Assembly: GCA_913055795.1 (NCBI GenBank)
Contig: CAJXLA010000003.1
Span: 1 to 64,000 of the forward strand
Length of the DNA: 64,000 nt
Source of the DNA: an uncultured Alcanivorax sp.
Lineage (GTDB): Bacteria; Pseudomonadota; Gammaproteobacteria; Pseudomonadales; Alcanivoracaceae
Direction of reading: 5' to 3'
A program made the translations under genes and the position numbers. The notes below the pieces were generated by a model. The model saw only the letters and a list, made by a program, of their open reading frames with translations, was not told where the DNA came from and ran no database searches. Of this stretch, positions 27,096 through 36,849 are shown one piece after another (position 1 is the stretch's first letter; each line of letters opens with the position of its first letter).

Positions 27096-27944
27096 AAGGT
27101 TGACCACATTCAGGCGGTCGTCGGCCGGTGGGGTGTCCACCTCCACGCCCGCTTCCAGCCCGGCGAAATCAAACAGCTCCGGGTCCGCCAGCTGGGACGG
27201 AGCCACATTCTGCATGGCCTTGAAGATCGACTCCACGCGGCCCGGATACTGGCGGTCCCAGTCATTGAGCATGGCCTTGACCGCCTGGCGCTGGAGGTTT
27301 TCCTGGGAGCCGCACAGGTTGCAGGGAATGATGGGAAACTCTTTCCATTCGGCAAATTCGGCAATGTCCTTCTCGCGCGAATAGGCCAACGGCCGGATGA
27401 CGATATTCTTGTCGTCGTCGCTGCGCAGCTTGGGGGGCATGGCCTTCATCTTGCCGTTGAAAAACATGTTCAGAAACAGCGTCTCGACCATGTCGTCGCG
27501 GTGGTGCCCCAATGCCACCTTGGTGGCCCCGATCTCGCGGGCGAAGCTGTAGAGATTGCCCCGGCGCAGGCGCGAGCACAGCGCGCACATGGTTTTGCCT
27601 TCCGGCACCTTCTCCTTGACGATCGAATAGGTGTCGCGCTCGAGGATGTAATAGGGAACGCCCTGCTCTTCCAGATACTCCGGCAGCACATGCTCGGGGA
27701 AATCCGGCTGTTTCTGGTCAAGGTTCACCGCGATCAGTTCAAAACGCACGGGCGCGTTGTGCTGGAGATTGCGCAGGATCTCCAGCATGGTATAGGAGTC
27801 CTTGCCGCCGGACAGGCACACCATGATCTTGTCGCCGTCCTGAATCATGTCGAAATCGGCGATGGCCTTGCCCGTCTCGCGACGCAACTTCTTCTGCAGC
27901 TTGTTGAAGCGGAGCTTGTCCTTGTGTTCGGCGGTAGCACTCAT
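27084..27944 (-). CDS. ttcA: tRNA 2-thiocytidine(32) synthetase TtcA
   Basis: PP-loop [33 protein letters not shown]. Confidence 0.96.
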   Translation of the reverse strand: MSATAEHKDKLRFNKLQKKLRRETGKAIADFDMIQDGDKIMVCLSGGKDSYTMLEILRNLQHNAPVRFELIAVNLDQKQPDFPEHVLPEYLEEQGVPYYILERDTYSIVKEKVPEGKTMCALCSRLRRGNLYSFAREIGATKVALGHHRDDMVETLFLNMFFNGKMKAMPPKLRSDDDKNIVIRPLAYSREKDIAEFAEWKEFPIIPCNLCGSQENLQRQAVKAMLNDWDRQYPGRVESIFKAMQNVAPSQLADPELFDFAGLEAGVEVDTPPADDRLNVVNLTGR

Positions 27945-28735
27945 CAGGTTACTTGTACGCGGCGGATCAGTTTGCGGAAAAGCGCCGGGCACCAGCGATG
28001 CAGATAGAGCCCGGCGCGCTCACGGCCGGCAATGATAACCTGCTCGCGCTCGCGCTGCACAGCGCGAACCAACCGGTGGGCACAATCTTCCGGCGCCATG
28101 CCCGCCTCCTGAGCGGTATCCATATGGCCCTGGCTGGCGCCATCCCCGGTCAGTGCATGCAGGGGCAGCTCCGTGCGGATGAAACCGGGCATGGCCAGCA
28201 GCACCCGGATGCCCCGGTCATGCTCCTCGGCACGCAGGGCGTCAAACCAGCCGTGCAGCGCATGCTTGCTGGCCGCATAGGCAGAACGCAGGGGCGTGCT
28301 CAGTTCGCCCACCAGGCTGGTAACCACGACCACCATGCCCCCGCCACGCTCAACCATGCCCGGCAGAACCGCCTTGCTCAGCGCCAGGGTGCCGAAAAAA
28401 TTGATATCCATCAGGCGCCGGTCCACGGACAGATCGGTGTCGCGCACCAGCGACCGCTGGCTCACACCGCCATTGTTGATCAGGATATCCACACCGCCGG
28501 TGGCAGCCGTGACCTCGTCCACCAGTCCCGGGAAGGTTTCCGGCCGGGTCAAATCCAGCGGCACCACCTGATGGCGTTCTGCGTGATCCAGGCCGGCCCG
28601 GACCCGCTCTAGTTCATCCCCTCGCCGGGCGGAGAGCACCAGGCGCGCGCCCCGACCAGCCAGTTCGCGTGCCACGGCTTCTCCGATGCCGCTGGAAGCA
28701 CCGGTGATCCAGACGGTCTTGTCACGCAATTCCAT
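27944..28735 (-). CDS. SDR family oxidoreductase
   Basis: [32 protein letters not shown]. Confidence 0.9.
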   Translation of the reverse strand: MELRDKTVWITGASSGIGEAVARELAGRGARLVLSARRGDELERVRAGLDHAERHQVVPLDLTRPETFPGLVDEVTAATGGVDILINNGGVSQRSLVRDTDLSVDRRLMDINFFGTLALSKAVLPGMVERGGGMVVVVTSLVGELSTPLRSAYAASKHALHGWFDALRAEEHDRGIRVLLAMPGFIRTELPLHALTGDGASQGHMDTAQEAGMAPEDCAHRLVRAVQREREQVIIAGRERAGLYLHRWCPALFRKLIRRVQVT

Positions 28736-28917
28736 GAGCTGGCCCCTGAAATTATTTGGCCGGAATCATCTCCTGACGGCTCCAGACTGTAAACCCGTCA
28801 CAGGGGCCAATCTCCGATCCCACCACAAAGGAAACAGGATAAGGCTGACAAATCTGTTGGGAAGATTCCCCAAAAGGGTTTCCATCAAAACCGCGTGGGA
28901 GGAAACCCGGCCCGATT

Positions 28918-28996
28918 TTAAAAACCACAGAGAACACAGAGATCACAGAGCCCGATTTTTCAATCTCTGTGCTCTCTGTGATCTCTGTGGTTTTAA
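28918..28996. repeat. Long quasi-palindrome built from ACAGAGA-type short repeats; probable bidirectional terminator
   Basis: AAAACCACAGAGAACACAGAGATCACAGAG (28921-28950) versus ATCTCTGTGCTCTCTGTGATCTCTGTGGTTTT (28963-28994), flanked by A/T tracts. Confidence 0.85.
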
Positions 28997-29014
28997 TCAA
29001 GAGCGAAGCTGGCC

Positions 29015-30208
29015 CTACTTCAGCTCGCTGGACGACAGCCCCAGCTGCTGACGGGCCACGATCAGCTGCTGGATCTGCTGGGTGCCTTCGAAGATGTCGA
29101 TGATCTTGGAATCGCGCGCGAGCTTCTCGAGCAGCTGTTCCTCGCTATAGCCCGCCTCGCCGCACAGCTCCACACACTTGAGCGTGATCGCGTTGCCCGT
29201 TCGCCCGGCCTTGGCCTTGCACATGGACGCTTCCTTCGAGTTTGCCTGGCCGTTATCGGCCATCCAGGCGGCCTTCCAGGTCATCAGGCGGGCCGCATCC
29301 AGATCCGCCTCCATGCGATAAATCTCCGCTTCCAGCGCCGAGCTGTTATAAAGTGATTTCGAGAAATCGGCCGCAACCCCTTCTTTTTCCAGGATTTCCC
29401 GGGTCATCTCCAGTGCCGCGCGGGCCACGCCCAGTGCCATGGCCGCCACCTGGGGCCGCGTATTGTCGAAGGTCTGCATGACCCCGCCGAAGGCCTTCTT
29501 GCGCTCTTCCTCGGTCTGCGCGATCTCGGGCGAGCCCAGGATATGGTCGTAGGGAATGCGGCATTCAATCAGGGAGAAAGCGGCCGTATCGGATACGCGC
29601 AGGCCCATCTTGTCCTCCACGCGCACCAGCTTCATGCCCGGGTTGTCGCGCGGCACGATAAAGGACTTGATGGCCGCCTTGCCCTGGCTCTTGTCCAGGG
29701 TGGCCCAGATCACCACGGCATCGCAGCGCTGGCCCGCCGTGCAGTAGATCTTCTCGCCGTTGAGCACCCATTCGTCGCCGTCGAGCCGCGCCGTGGTCTG
29801 CACGGCCGCCGAATCGGAACCCGCTTCCGGCTCGGTAATGGCCATGGCGCAGTAGAGCGAGCCGAACTTTTCCTTCTGCTCCGGCGTACCCACGGCCTGG
29901 ACGGCGGCATTGCCCAGGCCCTGGCCGGGAATGGACAGCATCAGGCCCACATCCCCCCAGCACATTTCCTCCACCGAGACGATGCCCTGGAGATTGGCGC
30001 CGTTTTTCACTTCATCGCCGCCGGACTTCTTGCCGTCGCCGCCCCGCATGCCCGCAGCCATCTGTCCAACAGGGTGCAACTCCTCAGGCGTGTCACAGTG
30101 CTCGATGCGGTCGTATTTGCGCGAAATGGGCCGGAAAACGGACTCCGCCAGCTGATGGGTCATCTGCCGCGTGTTCTGCAGCTTTTGCGGCAATTCCAGA
30201 TTGATCAT
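29015..30208 (-). CDS. Acyl-CoA dehydrogenase
   Basis: YCAMAITEPEAGSD; LCGEAGYSEEQLLEKLARDSKIIDIFEGTQQIQQLIVARQ. Confidence 0.92.
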   Translation of the reverse strand: MINLELPQKLQNTRQMTHQLAESVFRPISRKYDRIEHCDTPEELHPVGQMAAGMRGGDGKKSGGDEVKNGANLQGIVSVEEMCWGDVGLMLSIPGQGLGNAAVQAVGTPEQKEKFGSLYCAMAITEPEAGSDSAAVQTTARLDGDEWVLNGEKIYCTAGQRCDAVVIWATLDKSQGKAAIKSFIVPRDNPGMKLVRVEDKMGLRVSDTAAFSLIECRIPYDHILGSPEIAQTEEERKKAFGGVMQTFDNTRPQVAAMALGVARAALEMTREILEKEGVAADFSKSLYNSSALEAEIYRMEADLDAARLMTWKAAWMADNGQANSKEASMCKAKAGRTGNAITLKCVELCGEAGYSEEQLLEKLARDSKIIDIFEGTQQIQQLIVARQQLGLSSSELK

Positions 30209-30220
30209 GCTCTATCTCCC

Positions 30221-31321
30221 TCAGACGACGGCCGTGCCTTCCAGAAGGCCCACGGAGCGCAGATTCCGGTACCACAGTTCCACCGGGTTATCCCGGATGA
30301 AACCGTGTCCGCCCATAAGCTGAACACCATTCGTGCCGATTTCCATGGCTTTCTCGGCACAACATACACGGGCCAGATAGGCCTCGCGGTGAAAATCCAG
30401 CCCCTGTTCGGCGCGGCTGGCGGCACGCCAGGTCAGTAATCGCATGGCCTCGAGTTCGATGTTGATGTTCGCCACCATGAAGGCCACGGATTGACGATAG
30501 GCAATGGGCTCGCCGAAGGCCTTGCGGTCCTTGACCCAGGGGGTGACATAGTCGAGCACGCCCTGGCACGACCCCACGGCCAGGGCACAGGTGCCGATGC
30601 GGGCCAGATCCACCAGCCGCTGCAGATTAAAGTGCGGCAGACGATGATCTTCCGGCACGGTCACGCCATCCAGCCGGACCGTCGCCGTTTCCATGGCGCG
30701 CAGGCCCATATAGGACTGCTCTTCGGCGCTGAGTCCGGCACTGCCCTGCTCCACCACAAAGGCCGCCGGGCCCTCGCCTTCGAGATGGGCGACCACCAGC
30801 ATCTGCTCGGCCGAGGCGCCCAGGGGCACGAGCCGTTTTTCGCCCTCGATCTGATAGCCGTCGCCGGTCTTGCGGGCCCGGGTGCGCAATTGCGACGGCT
30901 CGAAGGTGGCCGTGCCTTCCATCAGCGCCACGGTGGCCGGAACGAATTCCTCGCGGGCCAGCGGTTCCAGAAAACGCCGTTGCTGTTCTTCCGTGCCGAA
31001 ATCCAGCACCGCGTTCACAAAGGCCCGGGGTGTGACCATGGCCAGCGCCAGGGAAAAATCGCCCCAGGCCAGATCCTCGATGTTGAGCATGTTGGCCAGG
31101 GGCGAACGTTCCATGCCGGCGCCACCGGCGGCCTCCGGAATGGGCAACAGGGTCAGGCCCAGTTCGGCCGCGCGTCCGAGAAAGTCGGACGGCAGCGCGC
31201 CCGCTTCGTCCGCATCCCGGGCCTGTTCGCGCAACACATCCCGGGCATAGCGCTGCATGCTCTCGCGCGTAATGCGCTGTTCCTCGGTCAGTGACAGATC
31301 AAAGGGTGTGTCCTGATCCAT
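30221..31321 (-). CDS. Acyl-CoA dehydrogenase
   Basis: ACAD fold; VQLMGGHGFIRDNPVELWYRNLRSVGLLEGT; adjacent paralog. Confidence 0.9.
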   Translation of the reverse strand: MDQDTPFDLSLTEEQRITRESMQRYARDVLREQARDADEAGALPSDFLGRAAELGLTLLPIPEAAGGAGMERSPLANMLNIEDLAWGDFSLALAMVTPRAFVNAVLDFGTEEQQRRFLEPLAREEFVPATVALMEGTATFEPSQLRTRARKTGDGYQIEGEKRLVPLGASAEQMLVVAHLEGEGPAAFVVEQGSAGLSAEEQSYMGLRAMETATVRLDGVTVPEDHRLPHFNLQRLVDLARIGTCALAVGSCQGVLDYVTPWVKDRKAFGEPIAYRQSVAFMVANINIELEAMRLLTWRAASRAEQGLDFHREAYLARVCCAEKAMEIGTNGVQLMGGHGFIRDNPVELWYRNLRSVGLLEGTAVV

Positions 31322-31469
31322 GAAGGGGTCTCCACCTGGTGGCGGCGCTTGCCGATTAAACGCTCGTTTGATTTTAGTGATACTGACACAGCCCCTGCTG
31401 GCCCTCAAGTCCACCGCTGGTGTCTTTGCTGCCGCTGGCACAAGGCGTGTAGCGTTCCATACTGTACTG

Positions 31470-32588
31470 ATGCCACGGATGCAATGCGGTTTCACGCAAC
31501 GTCTCACGCCCCGGGATGATGACGCCACGGCGCTGCGCTTGCGCCGCCTCTTCATGGCGATCTATTCCTATCTTTTCGTCTGGGCCGGCACGGCGGCCGG
31601 TGTCCGACTGAATCTGTTTGCCGCGGACACCCCTCATCTGTATCTGTTCGGTGGCATATTGACCCTCAATGGAGTCTTCCTGGCCCTGATCCGTAGTGGC
31701 TACAGCAAGCGCTGGCGCGATCCGTCCCTGACCCTGGCCCAAATGGTGGCGGGTATTGTCCTGACCACGATTCTGATCCACTACAGCCGGGAACTGCAGG
31801 GCGCGCTGCTCACCATCTATTTCATGGTCATGCTTTTCGGCGTTTTCACCCTGTCCCGGCTGCAGATGATGCTGATGTCGCTGGTGGTGCTCATCTGCTA
31901 CCTCGGCATGGTGTTCTATGAATGGTATCTCGCACCCCGGGAATTGCTGACCGGAGCCACGCTGGGCCGGTTCGCGATTCTGGCACTGGGGCTGATCTGG
32001 TTCGTCTATGTGGGCGGACATATCAGCAACCTGCGCGCACGCGTGCGCCGTCAACGCGCGGATCTGGAAGAGCTGGCCATCCGGGATCCGCTCACGCGGC
32101 TCTACAACCGCCGCTATTTCGATGAACGCCTGGAGGAGGAGCTCGCGCGCCTGCGTCGGGGACAACACCACTTTTTCATCGGCATGGTCGATCTGGACCA
32201 TTTCAAGGAAATCAATGACACACACGGACACGGGGCGGGCGATGCAATCCTGTGCCTCTTCGCCGACTGCGCCCGCAACTTCTTGCGTGAATCCGATCTG
32301 CTGGCGCGGTACGGCGGCGAGGAATTCGTAGTGCTGTTTCCCCGGGGCGAACAGCCGGATATCGAGGGCGTAGCCGAGCGGCTGCGCCTCGCCTTTGCTG
32401 AACAATCGCCCCGCGCAACACCTGATGGTACGCCAGTCACGCTTTGCGTCGGCCTGTCCGCCGGCCACCCGGACGACAGCGTCAACACCGTCATCGAGCG
32501 CGCCGATCAGGCGCTCTACCAGGCAAAGTCAGCGGGCCGGAACCGCGTCATCTTCCATCCCGAGGATGCCGTCAAGGTGAACAGGTAA
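31470..32588 (+). CDS. Membrane-bound GGDEF diguanylate cyclase
   Basis: Multiple TM segments, active site GGEEF with upstream RESD (RxxD I-site). Confidence 0.92.
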   Translation: MPRMQCGFTQRLTPRDDDATALRLRRLFMAIYSYLFVWAGTAAGVRLNLFAADTPHLYLFGGILTLNGVFLALIRSGYSKRWRDPSLTLAQMVAGIVLTTILIHYSRELQGALLTIYFMVMLFGVFTLSRLQMMLMSLVVLICYLGMVFYEWYLAPRELLTGATLGRFAILALGLIWFVYVGGHISNLRARVRRQRADLEELAIRDPLTRLYNRRYFDERLEEELARLRRGQHHFFIGMVDLDHFKEINDTHGHGAGDAILCLFADCARNFLRESDLLARYGGEEFVVLFPRGEQPDIEGVAERLRLAFAEQSPRATPDGTPVTLCVGLSAGHPDDSVNTVIERADQALYQAKSAGRNRVIFHPEDAVKVNR

Positions 32589-32649
32589 AACGCATGCCCT
32601 TGCACCGGGCCAACTGCTACCATGACACACCCACCGTAATGAGGCTGCC

Positions 32650-33186
32650 ATGACCGTGCCCGACACCGCCGCCGGTTTCGACCGTCTTCGTGAAGAGCTT
32701 CAGGATGACGAACGCTTTTTCACCCCCGTGGAAGCCCACGGGCTGCTGTGTGCCATGGCCGTGCATCCGGACCCGCCCGAGGACTGGCCCGAACAAATCG
32801 CCGCGGAATCGGTGACCGTGCCACCGGAGCTCATCGAGCTGCTTCGGAATGAACGCGAACGCCTGGCCGCACGCCTGGGTGGCGGCGACGGGGTTCAGTT
32901 ACCCTGCCGCCTGGACCCGCACGAGGATAACGAAGGTCGGGATCTGGCGAGCTGGTGCATCGGCTTCATGGCGGGCGTGCTTGCGAGCCGTGACGACTGG
33001 CCGGACGCCGAAGAGGAAGGTGCGGAGCGCTTGCTGCCCTTTGTCCTGATCTCCGGATTGGACGATGATCCGGAGCTGGATGAACTCTGGCAACAGGAGC
33101 AGCTGGTCCGCCAGATGGCGTCTTCCATTCCCGCGCTGGTGGATGAGCTGTTCCTGTCCATGCGGGGACTGGAGGAAGCGGAATAA
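32650..33186 (+). CDS. UPF0149/YecA (YgfB-like) family protein
   Basis: FFTPVEAHGLLCAMAV...LASWCIGFMAGVL. Confidence 0.8.
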   Translation: MTVPDTAAGFDRLREELQDDERFFTPVEAHGLLCAMAVHPDPPEDWPEQIAAESVTVPPELIELLRNERERLAARLGGGDGVQLPCRLDPHEDNEGRDLASWCIGFMAGVLASRDDWPDAEEEGAERLLPFVLISGLDDDPELDELWQQEQLVRQMASSIPALVDELFLSMRGLEEAE

Positions 33187-33211
33187 GCCTCGCTGCCGGC
33201 AACACCCCGGG

Positions 33212-33868
33212 TTATTCGTCTACCACCTTGAGATGACTGATATCCGGAACTTCCACTTCGTCCTGGTCCTGCAGCTGTTCCAGGTCCGTACCCGGTGGCG
33301 CCACCGACAGATGGCTGATGTCGGGGCTCACCGGCTCCTGGTCCGAACCGGCCTGTTCCAGCTCGGCACCCGCGGGCGCCACCTCGAATTCGGAACTGAA
33401 ACCCGTGCCGCCCGTGCGGATGGTACCCACGGTCTCCAGATTCTCCGGCTTGTCCTCCATGGAAACGCCGCTGCCAGAAGAAACCGGCGCAGCCTCCGGC
33501 CGTGCTTCACCGGCCGCTGCTTCGGAATCTGTTGCCTGAGCTTCCGCCGCCGGGCGGGCGCCGGTTTCGCTCTGCGCTGACGGCGATTGCGGTTGCGCCC
33601 CGGATTCTTCCCCTCCCACAGGTTTCATTTCGCATTCCGCGCCCGCCTTCTTCAGGGCCGCTCGCATCTTCATGGCGGTGCCCTGATCGGCTTCCTTCTT
33701 GAGCACCACGGGCTTGCCGGCGAAAAGCTTTTCCACCCGCTCGGGTTCCATCTTGAACAACTGCGCCAGGTTGCGGCGCACCTGCTCGGGATCCGCGCCC
33801 GATACCAGCTCTCCGCGGAAGACGATATGGTAGCGGGCCTCGTCGTCAGCCATGGCTGCTTCTCCCAT
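33212..33868 (-). CDS. Hypothetical acidic protein with C-terminal DISHL repeats
   Basis: N-terminal domain YHIVFRGELVSGADPEQVRRNLAQLFKMEPERVEKLFAGKPVVLKK; PDISHLSVAPPGTDLEQLQ...VPDISHLKV. Confidence 0.65.
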   Translation of the reverse strand: MGEAAMADDEARYHIVFRGELVSGADPEQVRRNLAQLFKMEPERVEKLFAGKPVVLKKEADQGTAMKMRAALKKAGAECEMKPVGGEESGAQPQSPSAQSETGARPAAEAQATDSEAAAGEARPEAAPVSSGSGVSMEDKPENLETVGTIRTGGTGFSSEFEVAPAGAELEQAGSDQEPVSPDISHLSVAPPGTDLEQLQDQDEVEVPDISHLKVVDE

Positions 33869-33959
33869 TGGTTGCTACAACCAGAATAGAACGCTCGCAG
33901 CCTGCCGGCAATCCGGCCCCCGGGCCTTGTACCCCGGCAATGAACTGCAATACGCTTGC

Positions 33960-33976
33960 TGCACCCTGTTGGTGCA
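33960..33976. promoter_or_regulatory. Candidate NtrC-type operator palindrome TGCACC-N5-GGTGCA
   Basis: TGCACCCTGTTGGTGCA in an AT-rich divergent intergenic region. Confidence 0.45.
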
Positions 33977-34110
33977 TTATATAGTGTCATTATGATTTCA
34001 GTAAAAAGCATTATAAATTTTTCCCATTAGCACTTTAATGCCAGACTCAATGTGCGGGTCCAGAACGCCCGCGGCAGAGCCATTCGCAACAGGACCAAAC
34101 CGAGGCCAGC

Positions 34111-35055
34111 ATGAAAGACGAAGGACCCCGAATTCTGATTGTAGGCAGTGGCGCCGTAGGCGCGGTCTTCGGGGAACACCTCACCCGGGCCGGCGCCCGG
34201 GTGCGTTTTCTGGTGCGCAACCCGGACAGCCCCAATGCGCACATGCCCCGGGCTCTCCACCAACTCCATCTGGCCGGCCCCCCGTCCACCGTGCACCAGA
34301 TGCTGGACACCAGTGCCGACGTTCAGGGCCAATGGGATCAATGCTGGCTCTGCCTGCCATCGACGGCCCTGAGCTCGGACTGGCTAAAACAGGAGCTGGA
34401 CCAGCTCGATCCCGGCGTTGAAGTGATCAACTGGACCCCCGACCTGGAAGACCGCGCACGACTGGAAGAACGCCTTCACAGGCCCGTCAGCATGGGACTG
34501 ATCGGGTTCGTCAGCTATCAGGCCCCGCTGCCCGGCGAAACGCACCCGGACGAAGGCATCGCCTACTGGCTGCCGCCGCGCGCGGCCACGCTGGAAGACA
34601 CCCGGGCTGGCAAGCGGGCCGCGAATCTGCTGAAAAACGGGGGCCTGTCCGCCCGACGCAGTCGGAATCTGCCCTGGCTGGCCGCGCGCTTGTCGGCCTT
34701 AATGATCACGCTCGTGGCCGCGCTGGAACGCGAGCAATGGTCGCTGGAGCGCCTGCGCCGGAGTCCTCATCTGGACACCGCCGCCAGTGCCGCGCGCGAG
34801 GCCATGGCCGTGGGCGCCGCCTATCTGGACACCCGGGTACGCTGGTCCCGACAACTGCCGCGCACCGGACTCTACCGGGGATTGCTCAAGGGCGTGCCGC
34901 CGCTGGCGCCTTTCGATCTGGAGAACTACCTGGGCTACCACTTCGCCAAGGTGGCCGATCAAACCCGCCTGATGCTGGACACCTGGATTGCCGAGGGCCA
35001 CCAACGTCATGTCGAAGTCACACACCTGGAGGAACTTCGACGGCAACTGCCCTGA
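34111..35055 (+). CDS. Ketopantoate reductase (PanE/ApbA) family protein
   Basis: ILIVGSGAVGAVFGEHLTRAGARVRFLVR Rossmann start; ApbA-like length and layout. Confidence 0.75.
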   Translation: MKDEGPRILIVGSGAVGAVFGEHLTRAGARVRFLVRNPDSPNAHMPRALHQLHLAGPPSTVHQMLDTSADVQGQWDQCWLCLPSTALSSDWLKQELDQLDPGVEVINWTPDLEDRARLEERLHRPVSMGLIGFVSYQAPLPGETHPDEGIAYWLPPRAATLEDTRAGKRAANLLKNGGLSARRSRNLPWLAARLSALMITLVAALEREQWSLERLRRSPHLDTAASAAREAMAVGAAYLDTRVRWSRQLPRTGLYRGLLKGVPPLAPFDLENYLGYHFAKVADQTRLMLDTWIAEGHQRHVEVTHLEELRRQLP

Positions 35056-35190
35056 TCAAGCTCCGCCGGATGCCGGTGGCTTGTCGGTACGGGCCAAGCC
35101 GGACGAACCTTCACTGAGCCGACGGTCAGGACACGCGCGTCACGGACCGGGACAAGAAACTGCACCGCATGACACGACGAACAGGAAAGC

Positions 35191-36132
35191 CTACTCCCGC
35201 GGGTGGGAACGTTGGCGCGGATCCACGCCCAGATGCTGCTCGCCCCGCCGGCGGGCCAGCAGGATCTGCTTGCGGCGTTCGGCAAAGCTGCGGCGCTGCT
35301 CGTCCGTATATTCCCCGTAGCAGTGCGGACAGGATACCCCGCGACGGAACAATGACGAGGCGCGATCCGCCTCGGACACCGGCCGGCGACAGGCGTGGCA
35401 CTGTTCGTGCTCGCCCGGCTGCAGGTCATGATCCACCGTGACCCGATCATCGAAGACGAAGCACTCACCTTCCCAGAGTGAGTCTTCCCGGGGCATTTCT
35501 TCCAGATACTGCAAAATGCCACCGCGCAAGTGATACACCTGCTCGAACCCCTGCTCCAGCAGATAACCGGTCGCCTTTTCGCAACGAATGCCGCCGGTAC
35601 AGAACAGGGCCACCTTGCGGTGGCGCGCCGGATCCAGGTGCTGATGCACGAAATCCGGAAATTCACGGAAACTGCCGGTATCGGGATTCACAGCGCCGCG
35701 AAACGTGCCCACTTCGTATTCGTACGCATTGCGCGTATCAATCACCAGGGTTTCCGGGTCGGCAATCACCTCGTTCCATTCCCGGGGTTCGAGATAGGTG
35801 CCCACGGTGCAGACCGGATCGACGCCGTCCACACCCAGGGTGACGATTTCACGCTTGCGTTTCACCTTGGCGCGCAGGAAGGGGTGCTCGTCCGCGGTGG
35901 ACTCCTTGTACTCAAGATGGTCGCGCATGCGCTCGTCGGCACGGAGCCAGGCGACCAGCGCGTCCACCGCCGCGCGCGTCCCCGAGATGGTGCCGTTGAT
36001 GCCCTCGTCCGCGAGCAGCAAGGTGCCGCGTACACCCAGCTCGTCCATGCGCGCACGCAGCTGCTCCTGCCAGTCCCGGTAGTCGGGAAAGGCAAAGAAC
36101 TTGTAGAGCGCGGCCACCACGATTGCGTTCAT
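35191..36132 (-). CDS. trhO: Oxygen-dependent tRNA uridine(34) hydroxylase TrhO (rhodanese)
   Basis: [57 protein letters not shown]; Cys-rich C terminus. Confidence 0.94.
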   Translation of the reverse strand: MNAIVVAALYKFFAFPDYRDWQEQLRARMDELGVRGTLLLADEGINGTISGTRAAVDALVAWLRADERMRDHLEYKESTADEHPFLRAKVKRKREIVTLGVDGVDPVCTVGTYLEPREWNEVIADPETLVIDTRNAYEYEVGTFRGAVNPDTGSFREFPDFVHQHLDPARHRKVALFCTGGIRCEKATGYLLEQGFEQVYHLRGGILQYLEEMPREDSLWEGECFVFDDRVTVDHDLQPGEHEQCHACRRPVSEADRASSLFRRGVSCPHCYGEYTDEQRRSFAERRKQILLARRRGEQHLGVDPRQRSHPRE

Positions 36133-36461
36133 TGCTGGAACTCCGGATCCGTTTTCATACCGCCCCGGCAATCCGGCGACGCTTGCGCGGGACCGCCACG
36201 TGCCCGCCACTCTTGTGGCGTGAAGGTATGCAGCGCCAGCGCATGCACCGGCCCGGCCATTTCCGCGTCGAGCAGCGCATAGATCTGCTTGTGCCGGCGT
36301 ACGGGCATCTGACCGTCAAAGGCTTCGGATACCACCGTCACCTTGAAGTGGGTTTCGGAGTCCGGCGGCACATTGTGCATATGGCTCTCGTTGACCACCT
36401 CCAGGTGCTCCACCGGCAGCCCGTCGCGGATTTTCTGTTCAATGGTGTTAGCGACTGTCAT
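36129..36461 (-). CDS. BolA family protein
   Basis: [68 protein letters not shown]. Confidence 0.92.
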   Translation of the reverse strand: MTVANTIEQKIRDGLPVEHLEVVNESHMHNVPPDSETHFKVTVVSEAFDGQMPVRRHKQIYALLDAEMAGPVHALALHTFTPQEWRARGGPAQASPDCRGGMKTDPEFQQ

Positions 36462-36518
36462 GAAACTCTCCAGAACCCTGTTCCAGGCTTTGATCTCAAC
36501 GTCGGAACCATACGCATA

Positions 36519-36828
36519 CGGGCGAGGCCAAAGGCGAGCCCGAATTCCATGGGCCCCGCTGAGCCGCTGAGGGCGGCGGGCGGAGCGCAGAACAGCTTCG
36601 CCAGGGATCGGCGAAGCCAGGCAAGCCAAATCGTGGACGATTTGCCTTGCCGCGTTCTGCGTGGAGCCCGCCAACCGAGGGGACCCGACCACCCAGATTC
36701 CAATTGGGTGGTCGGGCGGCGAAGCGAGGTGTCTTTTTCTTGCTTCCTTCTTTTGGACAAGCGAAAGAAGGAAGGCGCCCACCGGGGTGCGTCCCGGCTT
36801 GCCGCCCGACAGGGCGGCGCGGCAAATT
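36519..36828. repeat. Structured intergenic repeat, copy 1
   Basis: Homologous along its length to 42455-42755; stems CGCAGAAC/GTTCTGCG, GGCAAG/CTTGCC, CTTCCTTCTTT/AAAGAAGGAAG, CCGACCACCCA/TGGGTGGTCGG. Confidence 0.85.
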
Positions 36829-36849
36829 CAGCTCTATTCGTTGTGTATA

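Noticed and set aside
24319-27384. 1021-aa plus-strand ORF
   Set aside because: Lies antisense to the clear malate synthase G gene and the TrmB-like gene; long antisense ORFs are expected in GC-rich DNA and the translation has no recognisable domain.
34020-34050. Sigma54 promoter TTAGCACTTTAATGCC downstream of the NtrC-like box
   Set aside because: The -24 GG is not intact and the GC is one base out of register with the -24/-12 spacing.
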